64,000 nucleotides of DNA. Origin: Paenibacillus xylanivorans (GTDB lineage Bacteria; Bacillota; Bacilli; Paenibacillales; Paenibacillaceae). Below, in pieces: positions 8,235 to 16,298 of the stretch (position 1 is the first letter of the stretch; each line of letters begins with the position of its first letter). The notes beneath the pieces are model-generated. The model saw nothing but the letters and a program-made list of their open reading frames with translations. It was not told where the DNA came from and ran no database searches. Made by a program: the position numbers and the translations under genes. Location of the stretch: positions 392,092-456,091 of the forward strand of contig NZ_LITU01000053.1 of NCBI RefSeq assembly GCF_001280595.1, in the 5' to 3' direction.

Positions 8235-8648
8235 TTAGTTGGCAATGAAATTCCCGATTCTATTATGTTTATGAATCTCTTCCGTTCCAGCATCGAGAGC
8301 AGTCCTGTAGTAGGCACGCTTATGTTCAATGACTTCCATGGTCTTTCTAAGTTCTTCCATTTGCGCTTCCACACTAGCCTTGCGTTCCGTGAACATGTCA
8401 TATCGCTCCTGCAAGGTGGAATCTCCCTCGGAGCACCATGCAATAAAATCCTTGATATCCTTAATCGGCATCCCGGTAGATTTCAGACATTGAATGATCT
8501 TTAAAAAATCAATGTCTGATTCTTTAAAGTTTCGTGCTCCGCCAGGAGTACGTTCAACAAAAGGCATGAGACCTTCCTTGTCGTAGTAACGCAAGGTATA
8601 TACGGTTAGATTCAATTCTTTAGCAACTTCGCTAATCGAATATGTCAT
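8235..8648 (-). CDS. MerR family regulator of the adjacent alcohol dehydrogenase (AdhR-like)
   Basis: 137 residues: MerR DNA-binding domain at 1-72 (SISEVAKELNLTVYTLRYYD, GGARNFKESDIDFLKIIQCL) and a long dimerisation helix at 80-125. Two cysteines lie at about 54 (IIQCLK) and 72 (AWCSEG). In the B. subtilis AdhR group a cysteine near position 52 senses aldehydes, so C54 is a candidate; this is inference. It is divergent from the dehydrogenase at 8895. Related dyads in both promoters (8681-8698 and 8756-8772) suggest control of itself and of the dehydrogenase. RBS AAGGGG precedes the ATG. Confidence 0.85.
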   Translation of the reverse strand: MTYSISEVAKELNLTVYTLRYYDKEGLMPFVERTPGGARNFKESDIDFLKIIQCLKSTGMPIKDIKDFIAWCSEGDSTLQERYDMFTERKASVEAQMEELRKTMEVIEHKRAYYRTALDAGTEEIHKHNRIGNFIAN

Positions 8649-8679
8649 TTATTTTCCCCTTTTCTTACTGATATAGACT

Positions 8680-8698
8680 TCGAGCTAACTCTAGGTTA
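8680..8698 (-). promoter_or_regulatory. Candidate MerR operator in the regulator's own promoter
   Basis: On the minus strand the sequence reads ACCTAGAGTTAGCTCGAAG, nearly the same as the site in front of the dehydrogenase (ACCTAGAGTTAACTAGAGG). A TATATC follows as a possible -10 box. Confidence 0.55.
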
Positions 8699-8750
8699 TT
8701 TCAGAAATTCTATCATGCCGTATGTAGGATGTCAAAGTTTCAAACGAGAA

Positions 8751-8781
8751 TTGACCTAGAGTTAACTAGAGGGATTAAGAT
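8751..8781 (+). promoter_or_regulatory. MerR-type promoter with 19-bp spacer in front of adhA
   Basis: TTGACC (8751-8756) and TAAGAT (8776-8781) are separated by 19 bp, the over-long spacing typical of MerR-activated promoters. The dyad TAGAGTTAACTAGAG fills the spacer. Confidence 0.75.
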
Positions 8782-8894
8782 AGTTTTGCAGGAGAAAAAG
8801 CAGGGTTGAATTCAATGAAATTTAAGCCAAGTCATGACTTGTACCTTATGAGCGTGACTCTCTTGGAAGAATGACAATCTTAGGAGGTTTTATT

Positions 8895-9935
8895 ATGATA
8901 ACTGCTAAAGCACGAGCTGTTGACGGTCCGGACCAATCGTTCCGGGCAGCTGAGATTAAACGACGCGATCTTGATTTGCATGATGTCCTGATCGAAATTA
9001 AATATGCCGGCATATGCCACTCTGATATTCATACTGCCCACGGCGAATGGGGCCCAGTAAACTACCCGCTCGTACCTGGACATGAGATCGCAGGAATTGT
9101 CACAGATGTAGGAGCCGAAGTCTCAAAGTATAAAGTTGGTGACCGAGTAGGGGTCGGATGTATGGTTGACTCTTGTGGCGAATGTGAAAACTGCCGCCAA
9201 GGAGAAGAGCAGTACTGTCTCAAAGGAAACGTTCCTACCTACGCGGGCGTTGACAAGTACGGCGAACCCACACAAGGCGGGTACTCCACTCATATTGTTG
9301 TAACAGAGGACTTCATCGTCCGGATTCCTGACAATATTGAGCTTGATGTCGCTGCACCACTACTCTGCGCAGGTATTACAACATACTCCCCGCTAAATCA
9401 TTGGGGAGCTGGACCAGGTAAAAAAGTAGCGGTTGTGGGTATGGGCGGTCTTGGTCACATGGCTGTCAAAATTGCACATGCTATGGGTGCAGAGGTAACT
9501 GTTCTGTCACAATCATTGAAGAAAAAAGAGGATGGTTTGCAATTCGGGGCAGACCATTATTTCGCCACAAACGAACCGGAAACTTTTCAAAAACTTGCCG
9601 GGAATTTCGACCTGATTATTAACACAGTAAGTGCGAATATCGATATCAATGCTTATTTCTCACTGCTCACGCTAGATGGCACGCTGGTTAATGTGGGTGC
9701 TCCTGGGGAGCCATTGTCAGTCAATGTGATGTCTCTCATCGGTCATCGTCGTTCATTTGCAGGTTCAATGATCGGGGGCATTCGTGAGACTCAGGAAATG
9801 CTGGATTTCTGTGCAGAACATAGTATCGTTCCTATGATTGAAGTCATTTCAGCTGACCAAATTGACGAAGCATACCAACGTGTATTAGCTTCAGATGTGA
9901 AGTACAGATTCGTAATTGACACTAGCACAATTTAA
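8895..9935 (+). CDS. adhA: Zinc-dependent NAD(P) alcohol dehydrogenase, AdhA type
   Basis: 346 residues. The start at 8895 has AGGAGG 7 nt upstream; the frame begins at 8871 without an RBS. Catalytic zinc ligands are seen at CHSDIH and PGHEIAG, the structural zinc cluster at [15 protein letters not shown], and the nucleotide-binding loop at [20 protein letters not shown]. The protein resembles B. subtilis AdhA, an NADP-dependent medium-chain dehydrogenase linked to aldehyde stress. The divergent MerR gene and the 19-bp-spacer promoter support aldehyde- or electrophile-induced detoxification. It is followed by a strong terminator at 9991. Confidence 0.9.
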   Translation: MITAKARAVDGPDQSFRAAEIKRRDLDLHDVLIEIKYAGICHSDIHTAHGEWGPVNYPLVPGHEIAGIVTDVGAEVSKYKVGDRVGVGCMVDSCGECENCRQGEEQYCLKGNVPTYAGVDKYGEPTQGGYSTHIVVTEDFIVRIPDNIELDVAAPLLCAGITTYSPLNHWGAGPGKKVAVVGMGGLGHMAVKIAHAMGAEVTVLSQSLKKKEDGLQFGADHYFATNEPETFQKLAGNFDLIINTVSANIDINAYFSLLTLDGTLVNVGAPGEPLSVNVMSLIGHRRSFAGSMIGGIRETQEMLDFCAEHSIVPMIEVISADQIDEAYQRVLASDVKYRFVIDTSTI

Positions 9936-9990
9936 GTTATTTTAAAATAGTCGGTAATGACCTATATCATTTGAATCATTACCATAAATC

Positions 9991-10037
9991 AGAAAATCCA
10001 ATCGCTCATAACATTGCGATTGGATTTTCTTTTTTTA
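9991..10037 (+). terminator. Rho-independent terminator after adhA
   Basis: Perfect 15-bp stem AGAAAATCCAATCGC / GCGATTGGATTTTCT, 10-nt loop, then TTTTTTT. Confidence 0.92.
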
Positions 10038-10083
10038 TGATGAAGGAGACTGAAAGAAAGAACTATTGGAACGAGCTATTTTA

Positions 10084-10506
10084 TTAATCTGAAACGACGA
10101 ATCCATCAAAGTTCTCAGGACCTACACGGATCGTACCCAGCAAGTTGGAGCTTACGAATGCAGTGTATGTCAGTTGAGGGGTAATTGGTGGATTGAAATC
10201 ATCCGCAGAGAATGTAATAACCTGAGGCGCTAAAAGACTCAAACTAAATGTGGAAGTTGCTGAGTATATTACAGGGTCAGTCGACAAGGTACCTCTTACA
10301 ATAGTAATCGTAATTCCGACAAGAGCTATTGGTAATTGAACAGAAATTGTTCCTTTAAATTGAGCTCTAGGGTTAGCACCTGCACCTGCGGTCTGAAGAC
10401 CAATTTGTCCAAACAATTGCGGCGTGTTGATTACCAGGATGGGAATAGCAATCGAGTTAGCCAAACTTGCGTTTTGCGATGTTCTCGCATCAAGAAATGT
10501 TGTCAT
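10084..10506 (-). CDS. DARTS-family protein A (unknown, beta-rich, no signal peptide)
   Basis: 140 residues, mostly hydrophobic and beta-strand-like, without signal peptide or membrane segment. It begins MTTFLDARTS and ends GPENFDGFVVSD; the same N-terminal DARTS and C-terminal R-x-GPE-x-F-(N/D)...SD blocks are found in the tandem pair at 39715 and 40214. In between, FSADDFNPPITPQLTYTAF corresponds to F(D/T)GSD(F/Y)NVPPP...QL(V/I)YS in the other two. RBS AGGAGG precedes the ATG. I do not recognise a named family; the pattern would fit a surface or spore-layer beta-sandwich, which is inference. A sigma-E-like CATACTAG lies upstream at 10555-10562. Confidence 0.75.
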   Translation of the reverse strand: MTTFLDARTSQNASLANSIAIPILVINTPQLFGQIGLQTAGAGANPRAQFKGTISVQLPIALVGITITIVRGTLSTDPVIYSATSTFSLSLLAPQVITFSADDFNPPITPQLTYTAFVSSNLLGTIRVGPENFDGFVVSD

Positions 10507-10613
10507 TGAATCTACCTCCTAATCAGTGGAATAGAATAGTATATTCAAGGGTTACTAGTATGCTTGGACTTCTTGATATAATCCAAAAAAAGGCATCTTA
10601 CTAAACTAACGGG

Positions 10614-11118
10614 CAGAATGAAATTTCAGAAGACTACCATCTTATATTTGCTGATTGGAATCAATCCATTTTACAGCAAGCGGAGATTCTCGACAGAGTC
10701 ATCCAATCCAAGTTGACTTATTCTACTACCCATGCCGTTTCACTTTTGGACTGGCAGATTTTCGCTCGTTGGATACAGATGTATCGGAAGCTTTTGGTAT
10801 CGTTCTATCCGCAGACAATGCTATTCCACATCTACTTACAGACGGAGATTTACATAAGGCCTTTCAAAATATATATTCAAAGATGAATCTGAATGGCTTG
10901 TTCTTAGCTACCATAAGAGATTGCGATGCATTGGTAAAAGAGAAACCATCAACCACGCAGCCGCGTGTTTTAGATGAGGGAAAGAGGCACAGTACAGAGC
11001 ATTATTGCGAGAAGAAATGAACAACCTATTAAGCGCGACTGGTTTTATGGATATAGAGTGGCATTTCCCTGCGGACTCGGGCTATTACCAGCCTATGGTG
11101 ACCGCTCGAAAATTGTAG
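10614..11118 (+). pseudogene. Decayed class I SAM-dependent methyltransferase
   Basis: Three pieces of one protein lie in order but in different frames. First comes ISEDYHLIFADWNQSILQQA (N-terminal part, from about 10623; no start codon). Next is RFTFGLADFRSLDTDVSEAF...LLTDGDLHKAF...KPSTTQPRVLDEG (10738-10984). Last is QYRALLREEMNNLLSATGF...YYQPMVTARKL, ending at the TAG at 11118. The SAM-binding glycine motif and about 40 residues after RVLDEG are deleted. Such enzymes methylate small molecules. The remnant is followed by the terminator at 11131. Confidence 0.8.
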
Positions 11119-11130
11119 TCTTATTTTATC

Positions 11131-11188
11131 TATGAAAAAAGGAACGAAGCAGCTTGAAAATAAGCTTGCAATCGTTCCTTTTTTCATA
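11131..11188. terminator. Bidirectional terminator with 17-bp stem
   Basis: TATGAAAAAAGGAACGA (11131-11147) pairs perfectly with 11172-11188 around a 24-nt loop; both strands offer a T-run. It separates the methyltransferase remnant from the convergent cupin gene. Confidence 0.85.
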
Positions 11189-11208
11189 AAATACATATTC
11201 TTTCTGCC

Positions 11209-11604
11209 TCAAAGCGCGTTGTACCACTCATCATTCACAGGTTCTAACCATTTGGTTTGTCCAGGTGTCATAGCAAGATGAACAAACCAACTATCCACAG
11301 TTGCCCCATGCCAGTGTTTAACGTTTGGAGGAATATTTACAACATCTCCGGTTTTAAGCAATTGTGCGGGTTTACCTTCTTCCTGGAACCAGCCTTCACC
11401 GCCTGTCACGAGCAGCACCTGACCTACAGCGTGTGAGTGCCAATTATTGCGGGCTCCTGGCGCGAAAGTGACATTTCCAATGCTAGTATTAAGTGGAGTT
11501 TCATCTGTAAATATCATCTCCAGATATGCATCTCCAATGAAATTGGATTCTACCTTCTTTCCGAGTGGGAAGATGGTGCTGTTACTCAAATGTTCGTTTG
11601 TCAT
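11209..11604 (-). CDS. Cupin domain protein
   Basis: 131 residues forming one cupin barrel. Metal ligands are seen in cupin motif 1 (NNWHSHAVGQVLLVTGGEGW: two His; the usual Glu position reads Q) and motif 2 (GDVVNIPPNVKHWHG). Small cupins of this kind, often next to a carboxymuconolactone decarboxylase-like gene as here, bind a divalent metal; their reaction is rarely known. The start of the upstream partner's stop is 21 bp away, so the two form an operon. Confidence 0.87.
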   Translation of the reverse strand: MTNEHLSNSTIFPLGKKVESNFIGDAYLEMIFTDETPLNTSIGNVTFAPGARNNWHSHAVGQVLLVTGGEGWFQEEGKPAQLLKTGDVVNIPPNVKHWHGATVDSWFVHLAMTPGQTKWLEPVNDEWYNAL

Positions 11605-11625
11605 AATGGTTCCCTTCTTTCTATT

Positions 11626-11943
11626 TTATTTATAAATATCTTTTGCAATATTGAACGCAGACCATGCCTTTGGCCAGCCCACGTAGAAGGAAAGGTGAGT
11701 AATCATTTCAGCCACTTCATTATGGGTTACTCCATTTTCCTTTGCTTTATGAAGGTGTGGGGTTAATTGTTCGAAATTTCCACCGGCAATAAGTGCAGAG
11801 ACAGTAATCATACTGCGATCACGACTAGATAATTCTTCTACTCTTGACCAAACCTCGCCAAACAGAATATCATCATTCAGCTCTGCAAATTTCGGGGCAA
11901 ATTCACCTAATATATCTCTTCCAGCAGTTTGTTTTTTTTCCAT
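11626..11943 (-). CDS. Carboxymuconolactone decarboxylase family protein
   Basis: 105 residues, a single CMD/AhpD-like helical domain (DILFGEVWSRVEELSSRDRS, MITVSALIAGGNFEQLTPHL, GVTHNEVAEMITHLSFYVGW). The CxxC of AhpD peroxidase partners is absent, so it belongs to the gamma-carboxymuconolactone decarboxylase-like branch. It is encoded just upstream of the cupin protein, a common pair in Bacillota and Proteobacteria. True substrate unknown. Confidence 0.88.
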   Translation of the reverse strand: MEKKQTAGRDILGEFAPKFAELNDDILFGEVWSRVEELSSRDRSMITVSALIAGGNFEQLTPHLHKAKENGVTHNEVAEMITHLSFYVGWPKAWSAFNIAKDIYK

Positions 11944-11980
11944 AGCTATTGTGATTCCTCCATTCGTATTCGGTTGAGAG

Positions 11981-12712
11981 TTATTTAGAATTTCCTTCTA
12001 CTCGATAAGTCATCCACAATCCGTTACGTTCCATTTGTTCGACTCTTATCAATTCAAAATGAACGGGGAAGGTTTCTTTGGAACTTGAACCCTTCTCAAA
12101 GATGGTCAAAGCCGGAGAGCTTGCCTCTGCAAAAGGAACGAATACGAGACTTAACTCATCGATCAAACCTTCATTCAGGAAAGAAGCGTTTAAGACACCG
12201 CCGCCTTCAAGCAATAATCGATCGATGGAGAACAATGCTTTCAGTTTTTTTACAACCGTCACAACGTTAAGCTCTTTCGTTCCACCAAAGATATAAGAGA
12301 TGCCCAATTCTTGTAGATATGCGAGATAAGCATCGGGCACTTGTTCAGTCAGCACCTCAATGATGTGATCCTTTGCTCTGTTGCCACTCTCTTCGGATAT
12401 ATAGTTATGGGTCCAAGCCAATTTGCCGTGTGGATCTACGGCGATGGCATAAGTTCCAATGTCTTGCTGCGCAACATAATCCGTTCGAGGAATCGGGGAC
12501 TGCTTCTCTTGATTAGGTGGAGGAATATATTCATGTGCAAAATGTTCTTGCATCGTGACTCGTCCGCACATCCAAGCATCATATCCGTAGCGGTCATGGA
12601 TACGTTCATACTCATTAATGAAGTAGGTTGACCGATCATCTTCCAGAAAATCGCCGATAATTTTGCCATCTATTGAACTAAGCATATGACAAATCGTATA
12701 GGGTCTGTCCAT
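11981..12712 (-). CDS. RibD C-terminal / dihydrofolate reductase-like reductase
   Basis: 243 residues from the ATG at 12712, which has AGGAG 8 nt upstream; the frame continues to 12769. Family hallmarks are the N-terminal ICHMLSSIDGKIIGDF and the cofactor-side LLLEGGGVLNASFLNEGLID. These NADPH-dependent enzymes resemble the deaminated-pyrimidine reductase of riboflavin synthesis, but stand-alone members act on other or unknown substrates. No riboflavin gene is nearby. 37 bp separate it from the CMD gene downstream on the same strand. Confidence 0.85.
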   Translation of the reverse strand: MDRPYTICHMLSSIDGKIIGDFLEDDRSTYFINEYERIHDRYGYDAWMCGRVTMQEHFAHEYIPPPNQEKQSPIPRTDYVAQQDIGTYAIAVDPHGKLAWTHNYISEESGNRAKDHIIEVLTEQVPDAYLAYLQELGISYIFGGTKELNVVTVVKKLKALFSIDRLLLEGGGVLNASFLNEGLIDELSLVFVPFAEASSPALTIFEKGSSSKETFPVHFELIRVEQMERNGLWMTYRVEGNSK

Positions 12713-12938
12713 CGTAGCATCTCCTTTCGACATGAATGGATTGCAGGGGGAAAAGTGAATATTATTCATTACTGTAGTATTACTTGATGTGTAATATAAA
12801 TCTACATTAATACAATAATGAACATCTATCTATTATTATATAAGAGAGGATCACAGAATCAATTGTTAGATTCATTAAATTTGTTCATTAATAAGCATAG
12901 AGGTGTGTATTGTAAATAAACGTCAAGAGAGCATGAAC
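12713..12938. other. AT-rich intergenic stretch without a recognised element
   Basis: About 225 bases between the reductase start and the ABC permease terminator. No convincing gene or RNA was seen. Confidence 0.5.
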
Positions 12939-12940
12939 AA

Positions 12941-12977
12941 AAAACGCTTTTGGGAGTTGATTCCCCAAAGCGTCTTT
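12941..12977 (-). terminator. Terminator of the ABC importer operon
   Basis: On the minus strand, ACGCTTTGGGGA pairs with TCCCAAAAGCGT (one mismatch) and is followed by TTTTTTGT. Confidence 0.75.
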
Positions 12978-13005
12978 AATTTTCATTTTTATATAATTTC
13001 AATGA

Positions 13006-13836
13006 TCACCCTTTAACTGCTCCCGCAGTAAGTCCGCTAACGATATATTTCTGTCCAAACAAGTAGAGGATAAAAACAGGAAGTGAGGTCAGTACAAGGT
13101 TAGCGAAAATCAAATTCCAATCTCGGCTGTATTTGCCGTAAAAATTATAGATAGAAAGCGGCATCGTCCATGTTGAACTATTGGTTAGGAAGTATACCGG
13201 AATCGTAATATCATTCCATACCGACATAAACACCATGATTGCTACCGTTGCGTTAACGGGCAGGATGAGCGGTGTAACAATACGGAAAAATACGCCGAAT
13301 ACGCTGGCACCTTCCAGAAATGCAACTTCGTCCAGTGCTTTCGGAATGGTTTTGATAAATCCGCTGTACAAAAATACGCTAAAAGCGGTATTAAGCGCAG
13401 CGTAAATCAGGATGACGCTTGATATGCTGCCGTAAAACCCCAACCCCTGCACGACCCGGATCGTCGTAATGATCGACATCGGTGTAATCAGTCCCATGAA
13501 GAAATACATATATATTGTGTTTGAAAGTTTTGTGTCCCGGCGTGCTAGAATGAAGGACGCTGCTGAAGAAGCCACAATGTTGATGATGGACGATATTCCC
13601 GTAATCCAGATGCTGTTCAGGAATGCTCGGGACAGACCGCCTTCTTCAAATACCCGGACATAGTTTGAAAATTGCCATTTATCCGGCAGACTTAAGGAAA
13701 AGCTGAGCACTTCAGCGCTCGTTTTGAACGAACCCAGAATTAGAATCACCAGAGGCAACAGAATGAGCAGAGAGGCGAGGAGTAGAAATCCTTCAACAAC
13801 ATAGTTGCGAATAGCGAGTTTGCGTGTATATCCCAT
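13006..13836 (-). CDS. Sugar ABC transporter permease, MalG type
   Basis: 276 residues with six membrane segments. The EAA loop that docks the ATPase is seen as KALDEVAFLEGASVFGVFFRIVTPLILP, and the C-terminus ends YIVSGLTAGAVKG, the typical MalG ending. With the MalF-type partner (overlap-close, 1 bp apart) it forms the channel for the sugar delivered by the binding protein at 14779. No ATPase gene is nearby, so a shared MsmX-like ATPase is likely. Confidence 0.92.
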   Translation of the reverse strand: MGYTRKLAIRNYVVEGFLLLASLLILLPLVILILGSFKTSAEVLSFSLSLPDKWQFSNYVRVFEEGGLSRAFLNSIWITGISSIINIVASSAASFILARRDTKLSNTIYMYFFMGLITPMSIITTIRVVQGLGFYGSISSVILIYAALNTAFSVFLYSGFIKTIPKALDEVAFLEGASVFGVFFRIVTPLILPVNATVAIMVFMSVWNDITIPVYFLTNSSTWTMPLSIYNFYGKYSRDWNLIFANLVLTSLPVFILYLFGQKYIVSGLTAGAVKG

Positions 13837-13837
13837 G

Positions 13838-14710
13838 TTATTCCGTAACCTCCTTGCGCCGCATGAAAATCAATAGCGGTATAGCAATAATCGTGACAAC
13901 CACAAACAGAAGTGTGTTGACTGCGGTACCAAGTCCCCAGTTTCCTTCGCCGAAGGAGCGGAGAATGATTGTTCCAACAACTTGTGAAGCGTTGCCTGGA
14001 CCTCCGCCGGTCATGACATACACTTCCGAGAATACTTTAAGCCCGCCAATCAGTGTCAACATCAGATTAATATTGATAGCTGGCAGTAAAAGGGGCAGAG
14101 TGATTTTGAAAAAACTTTTCCAGGAGCTTGCTCCGTCAATCGTAGCGGCTTCATAATATTCTTGAGAAATGGATTGTAAACCAGCCAGATAGATGGCCAT
14201 TTGGAATCCCGCGCTTTGCCAGATGGATACTATCGCAATCGTCCAGATGACAAGGGAAGGATTGGTCAACCAAGCCTGGCTCAATGAATGTAATCCGACG
14301 GCTTCTAATACGCGATTGATCGTACCCTCCGTACGCAGCATTGGTGTGAACAGGATGCTAATGACCAGAATGCTCAGTATGGAAGGGGAGTAGAAAATAG
14401 CGCGCAACAGGTTCTTCGTTTTTAATCTCATATTTAGGGCCACGGCTAATAGCAGACCAATAATATTTTTGCCAGCAACCGTAACAAGGGCAAAAATCGC
14501 CGTATTTTTAAGCGCCAAAATGAGCGTTTTGTCTGAGAAAATTTTCTCGAAATTGTCCCATCCAATAAACTTCAGATCAATACGATCCAGACGCCAATCC
14601 GTGAAGGAGTAGTAGAAAGCAGCAAGTGCCGGAATAACAAAAAAGATAGAGTAGATGAGTAGTGCCGGAAATACCATGTAATACGAATATAAATTTTTAG
14701 CCCTTTTCAT
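13838..14710 (-). CDS. Sugar ABC transporter permease, MalF type
   Basis: 290 residues, six membrane segments. N-terminal YYMVFPALLIYSIFFVIPAL is the usual MalF/UgpA start, and the EAA loop reads SQEYYEAATIDGASSWKSFFKITLPLLLP. The gene sits between the binding-protein gene upstream (68 bp) and the MalG-type gene downstream on the minus strand. Confidence 0.92.
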   Translation of the reverse strand: MKRAKNLYSYYMVFPALLIYSIFFVIPALAAFYYSFTDWRLDRIDLKFIGWDNFEKIFSDKTLILALKNTAIFALVTVAGKNIIGLLLAVALNMRLKTKNLLRAIFYSPSILSILVISILFTPMLRTEGTINRVLEAVGLHSLSQAWLTNPSLVIWTIAIVSIWQSAGFQMAIYLAGLQSISQEYYEAATIDGASSWKSFFKITLPLLLPAININLMLTLIGGLKVFSEVYVMTGGGPGNASQVVGTIILRSFGEGNWGLGTAVNTLLFVVVTIIAIPLLIFMRRKEVTE

Positions 14711-14778
14711 GTCTCACACTCCGTTATGGCTAGGCAGCACATCATACAGGAATGACATGCTGCCCTGTATTTCACTTC

Positions 14779-16092
14779 TTAGAAACCGGAAACGCCTTTA
14801 TCTTGCATCAATTGACTGAACTTCTCATCCCAAGATTTCAGCACTTCCTCCGGAGTCAAACCGCCAGCGAATTGATCCTGTAACAGTCTGTATAGCTCAC
14901 TGCGATCTACCAGCATGTAAGCATCCGTGGTCAACACAGTTTTCTTGGGCAGGATGTAATTGTCGACGATATCCTGTTTGTAAGCAGGTAACTCTGGTGT
15001 AGTAACATCGCTAAAATTGGATACATAGCCCTTGGAATCGACGATCTGTTGCGCAATTTCCTTGGAGGCGATAAAGTCCAGGAACTGTTTGGCTTCCTCT
15101 AAATGCTTCGCTTTCTTCGGAATAAACAGTTGTCCTCCAAGCGGACTTGCACCGAGCTTGGCATTATCAGAAGACGGAATCGGGAATACGCCGAGTTCCA
15201 TGCTTGGATCCTGTTCTGCTACGCCTTCAATTAACCAATCTCCCATAAACATCATGGCGACTTCCTTGTTCAGGAATTTGCCAACCGCCATGTCATAGCT
15301 GTCGCTCAGCACATCCGTATTGGTATACCCCTTGGTGTAGACTTCGTATTGCTGCTGTAAAAATGTTTTGAACTCGGGAATATCGGCCCATTTTCTTTTG
15401 TTGCTGTTGAGCTCATCGAAAAAAGACGGATCATTTTTGGCTACAAAATCGGCAAATGCTGCCGCAGGCCAGATGTTCGCAGCCCATGCATCTTTATAGG
15501 GCATGAATACTGGAGTGATGCCGCCAGCTTTAATTTTTTCACAGATCGCCAAAAATTGTTCGTAACTTGTAGGGATGGACAGGCCTAGGTCAGCAAAAAT
15601 CTGTTTGTTGTATACGACTCCCTGCATACCCGTGTCCTGGCTGACATGGAAGCTGTAGATATGACCGGCAGCGGAGAGCACATCTTTGTTTACAATTCTG
15701 CCCGCCCAGGACTCGTTATCCAGAATTTCAAAATTGCGTTCAAGATTCAGATCCGTAATCGCGCTCGCCAGATTGTATTGAATGATGTCGGGTGTTTCGT
15801 CTACAGCCAGCTTCGTTTGCAGTACGGTTGTTGTTTGTTCAGCCGGAATGAGCTGCAGATTAACCGATATATTGGTTTGTTTTTCAAACTCATCGAGAAT
15901 GTCCTGCTGGATAAAGGCGGAATCCTGTGAGCTCTTGGAAATGGCCAATTCCAGTGTGACCTTGCTGTTCTTGTTGCCATTGCTTGCAGACGTACCAGAA
16001 TCATTACCTCCTGATCCGCAAGCGGTCAGCGAAATGGACAACAGACTTGCCAATACAATGGATGCTGCTTTTTTTCTTTTATGCAGTTTCAA
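14779..16092 (-). CDS. Extracellular sugar-binding lipoprotein of ABC importer
   Basis: 437 residues. A lipoprotein signal ends in the lipobox L-T-A-C with Cys25, so the protein is tethered to the outer face of the membrane. The body is a family 1 solute-binding protein (EQTTTVLQTKLAVDETPDII, MMFMGDWLIEG, SPLGGQLFIPKKAKHLEEAKQFLDF). It heads the importer operon and is divergent from the YesM-type kinase at 16299, 206 bp away. A cre-like site at 16206 lies between them. Which sugar it binds is not visible. Confidence 0.92.
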   Translation of the reverse strand: MKLHKRKKAASIVLASLLSISLTACGSGGNDSGTSASNGNKNSKVTLELAISKSSQDSAFIQQDILDEFEKQTNISVNLQLIPAEQTTTVLQTKLAVDETPDIIQYNLASAITDLNLERNFEILDNESWAGRIVNKDVLSAAGHIYSFHVSQDTGMQGVVYNKQIFADLGLSIPTSYEQFLAICEKIKAGGITPVFMPYKDAWAANIWPAAAFADFVAKNDPSFFDELNSNKRKWADIPEFKTFLQQQYEVYTKGYTNTDVLSDSYDMAVGKFLNKEVAMMFMGDWLIEGVAEQDPSMELGVFPIPSSDNAKLGASPLGGQLFIPKKAKHLEEAKQFLDFIASKEIAQQIVDSKGYVSNFSDVTTPELPAYKQDIVDNYILPKKTVLTTDAYMLVDRSELYRLLQDQFAGGLTPEEVLKSWDEKFSQLMQDKGVSGF

Positions 16093-16205
16093 TGCAAATC
16101 CCCCTATGAGACAATTGATGAATCCGTTTACAAATCCAATTATAGAATCCTCTTTTACTTCGGTACATGTCTGTACTTGAATATTTATGTGTAAAATACT
16201 GAACT

Positions 16206-16219
16206 TGAAATCGCTATCA
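16206..16219. promoter_or_regulatory. Candidate CcpA (cre) site between importer and sensor genes
   Basis: TGAAATCGCTATCA fits the cre pattern TG-N-AA-N-CG-N4-CA and is centred in the divergent promoter region. Confidence 0.5.
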
Positions 16220-16298
16220 TTTCATTCAAACGCATGCTACAGTAAGACATGATGCAGATGACTTACACAGCATGACGGAACAGGAGGCTTCTCGAAGC

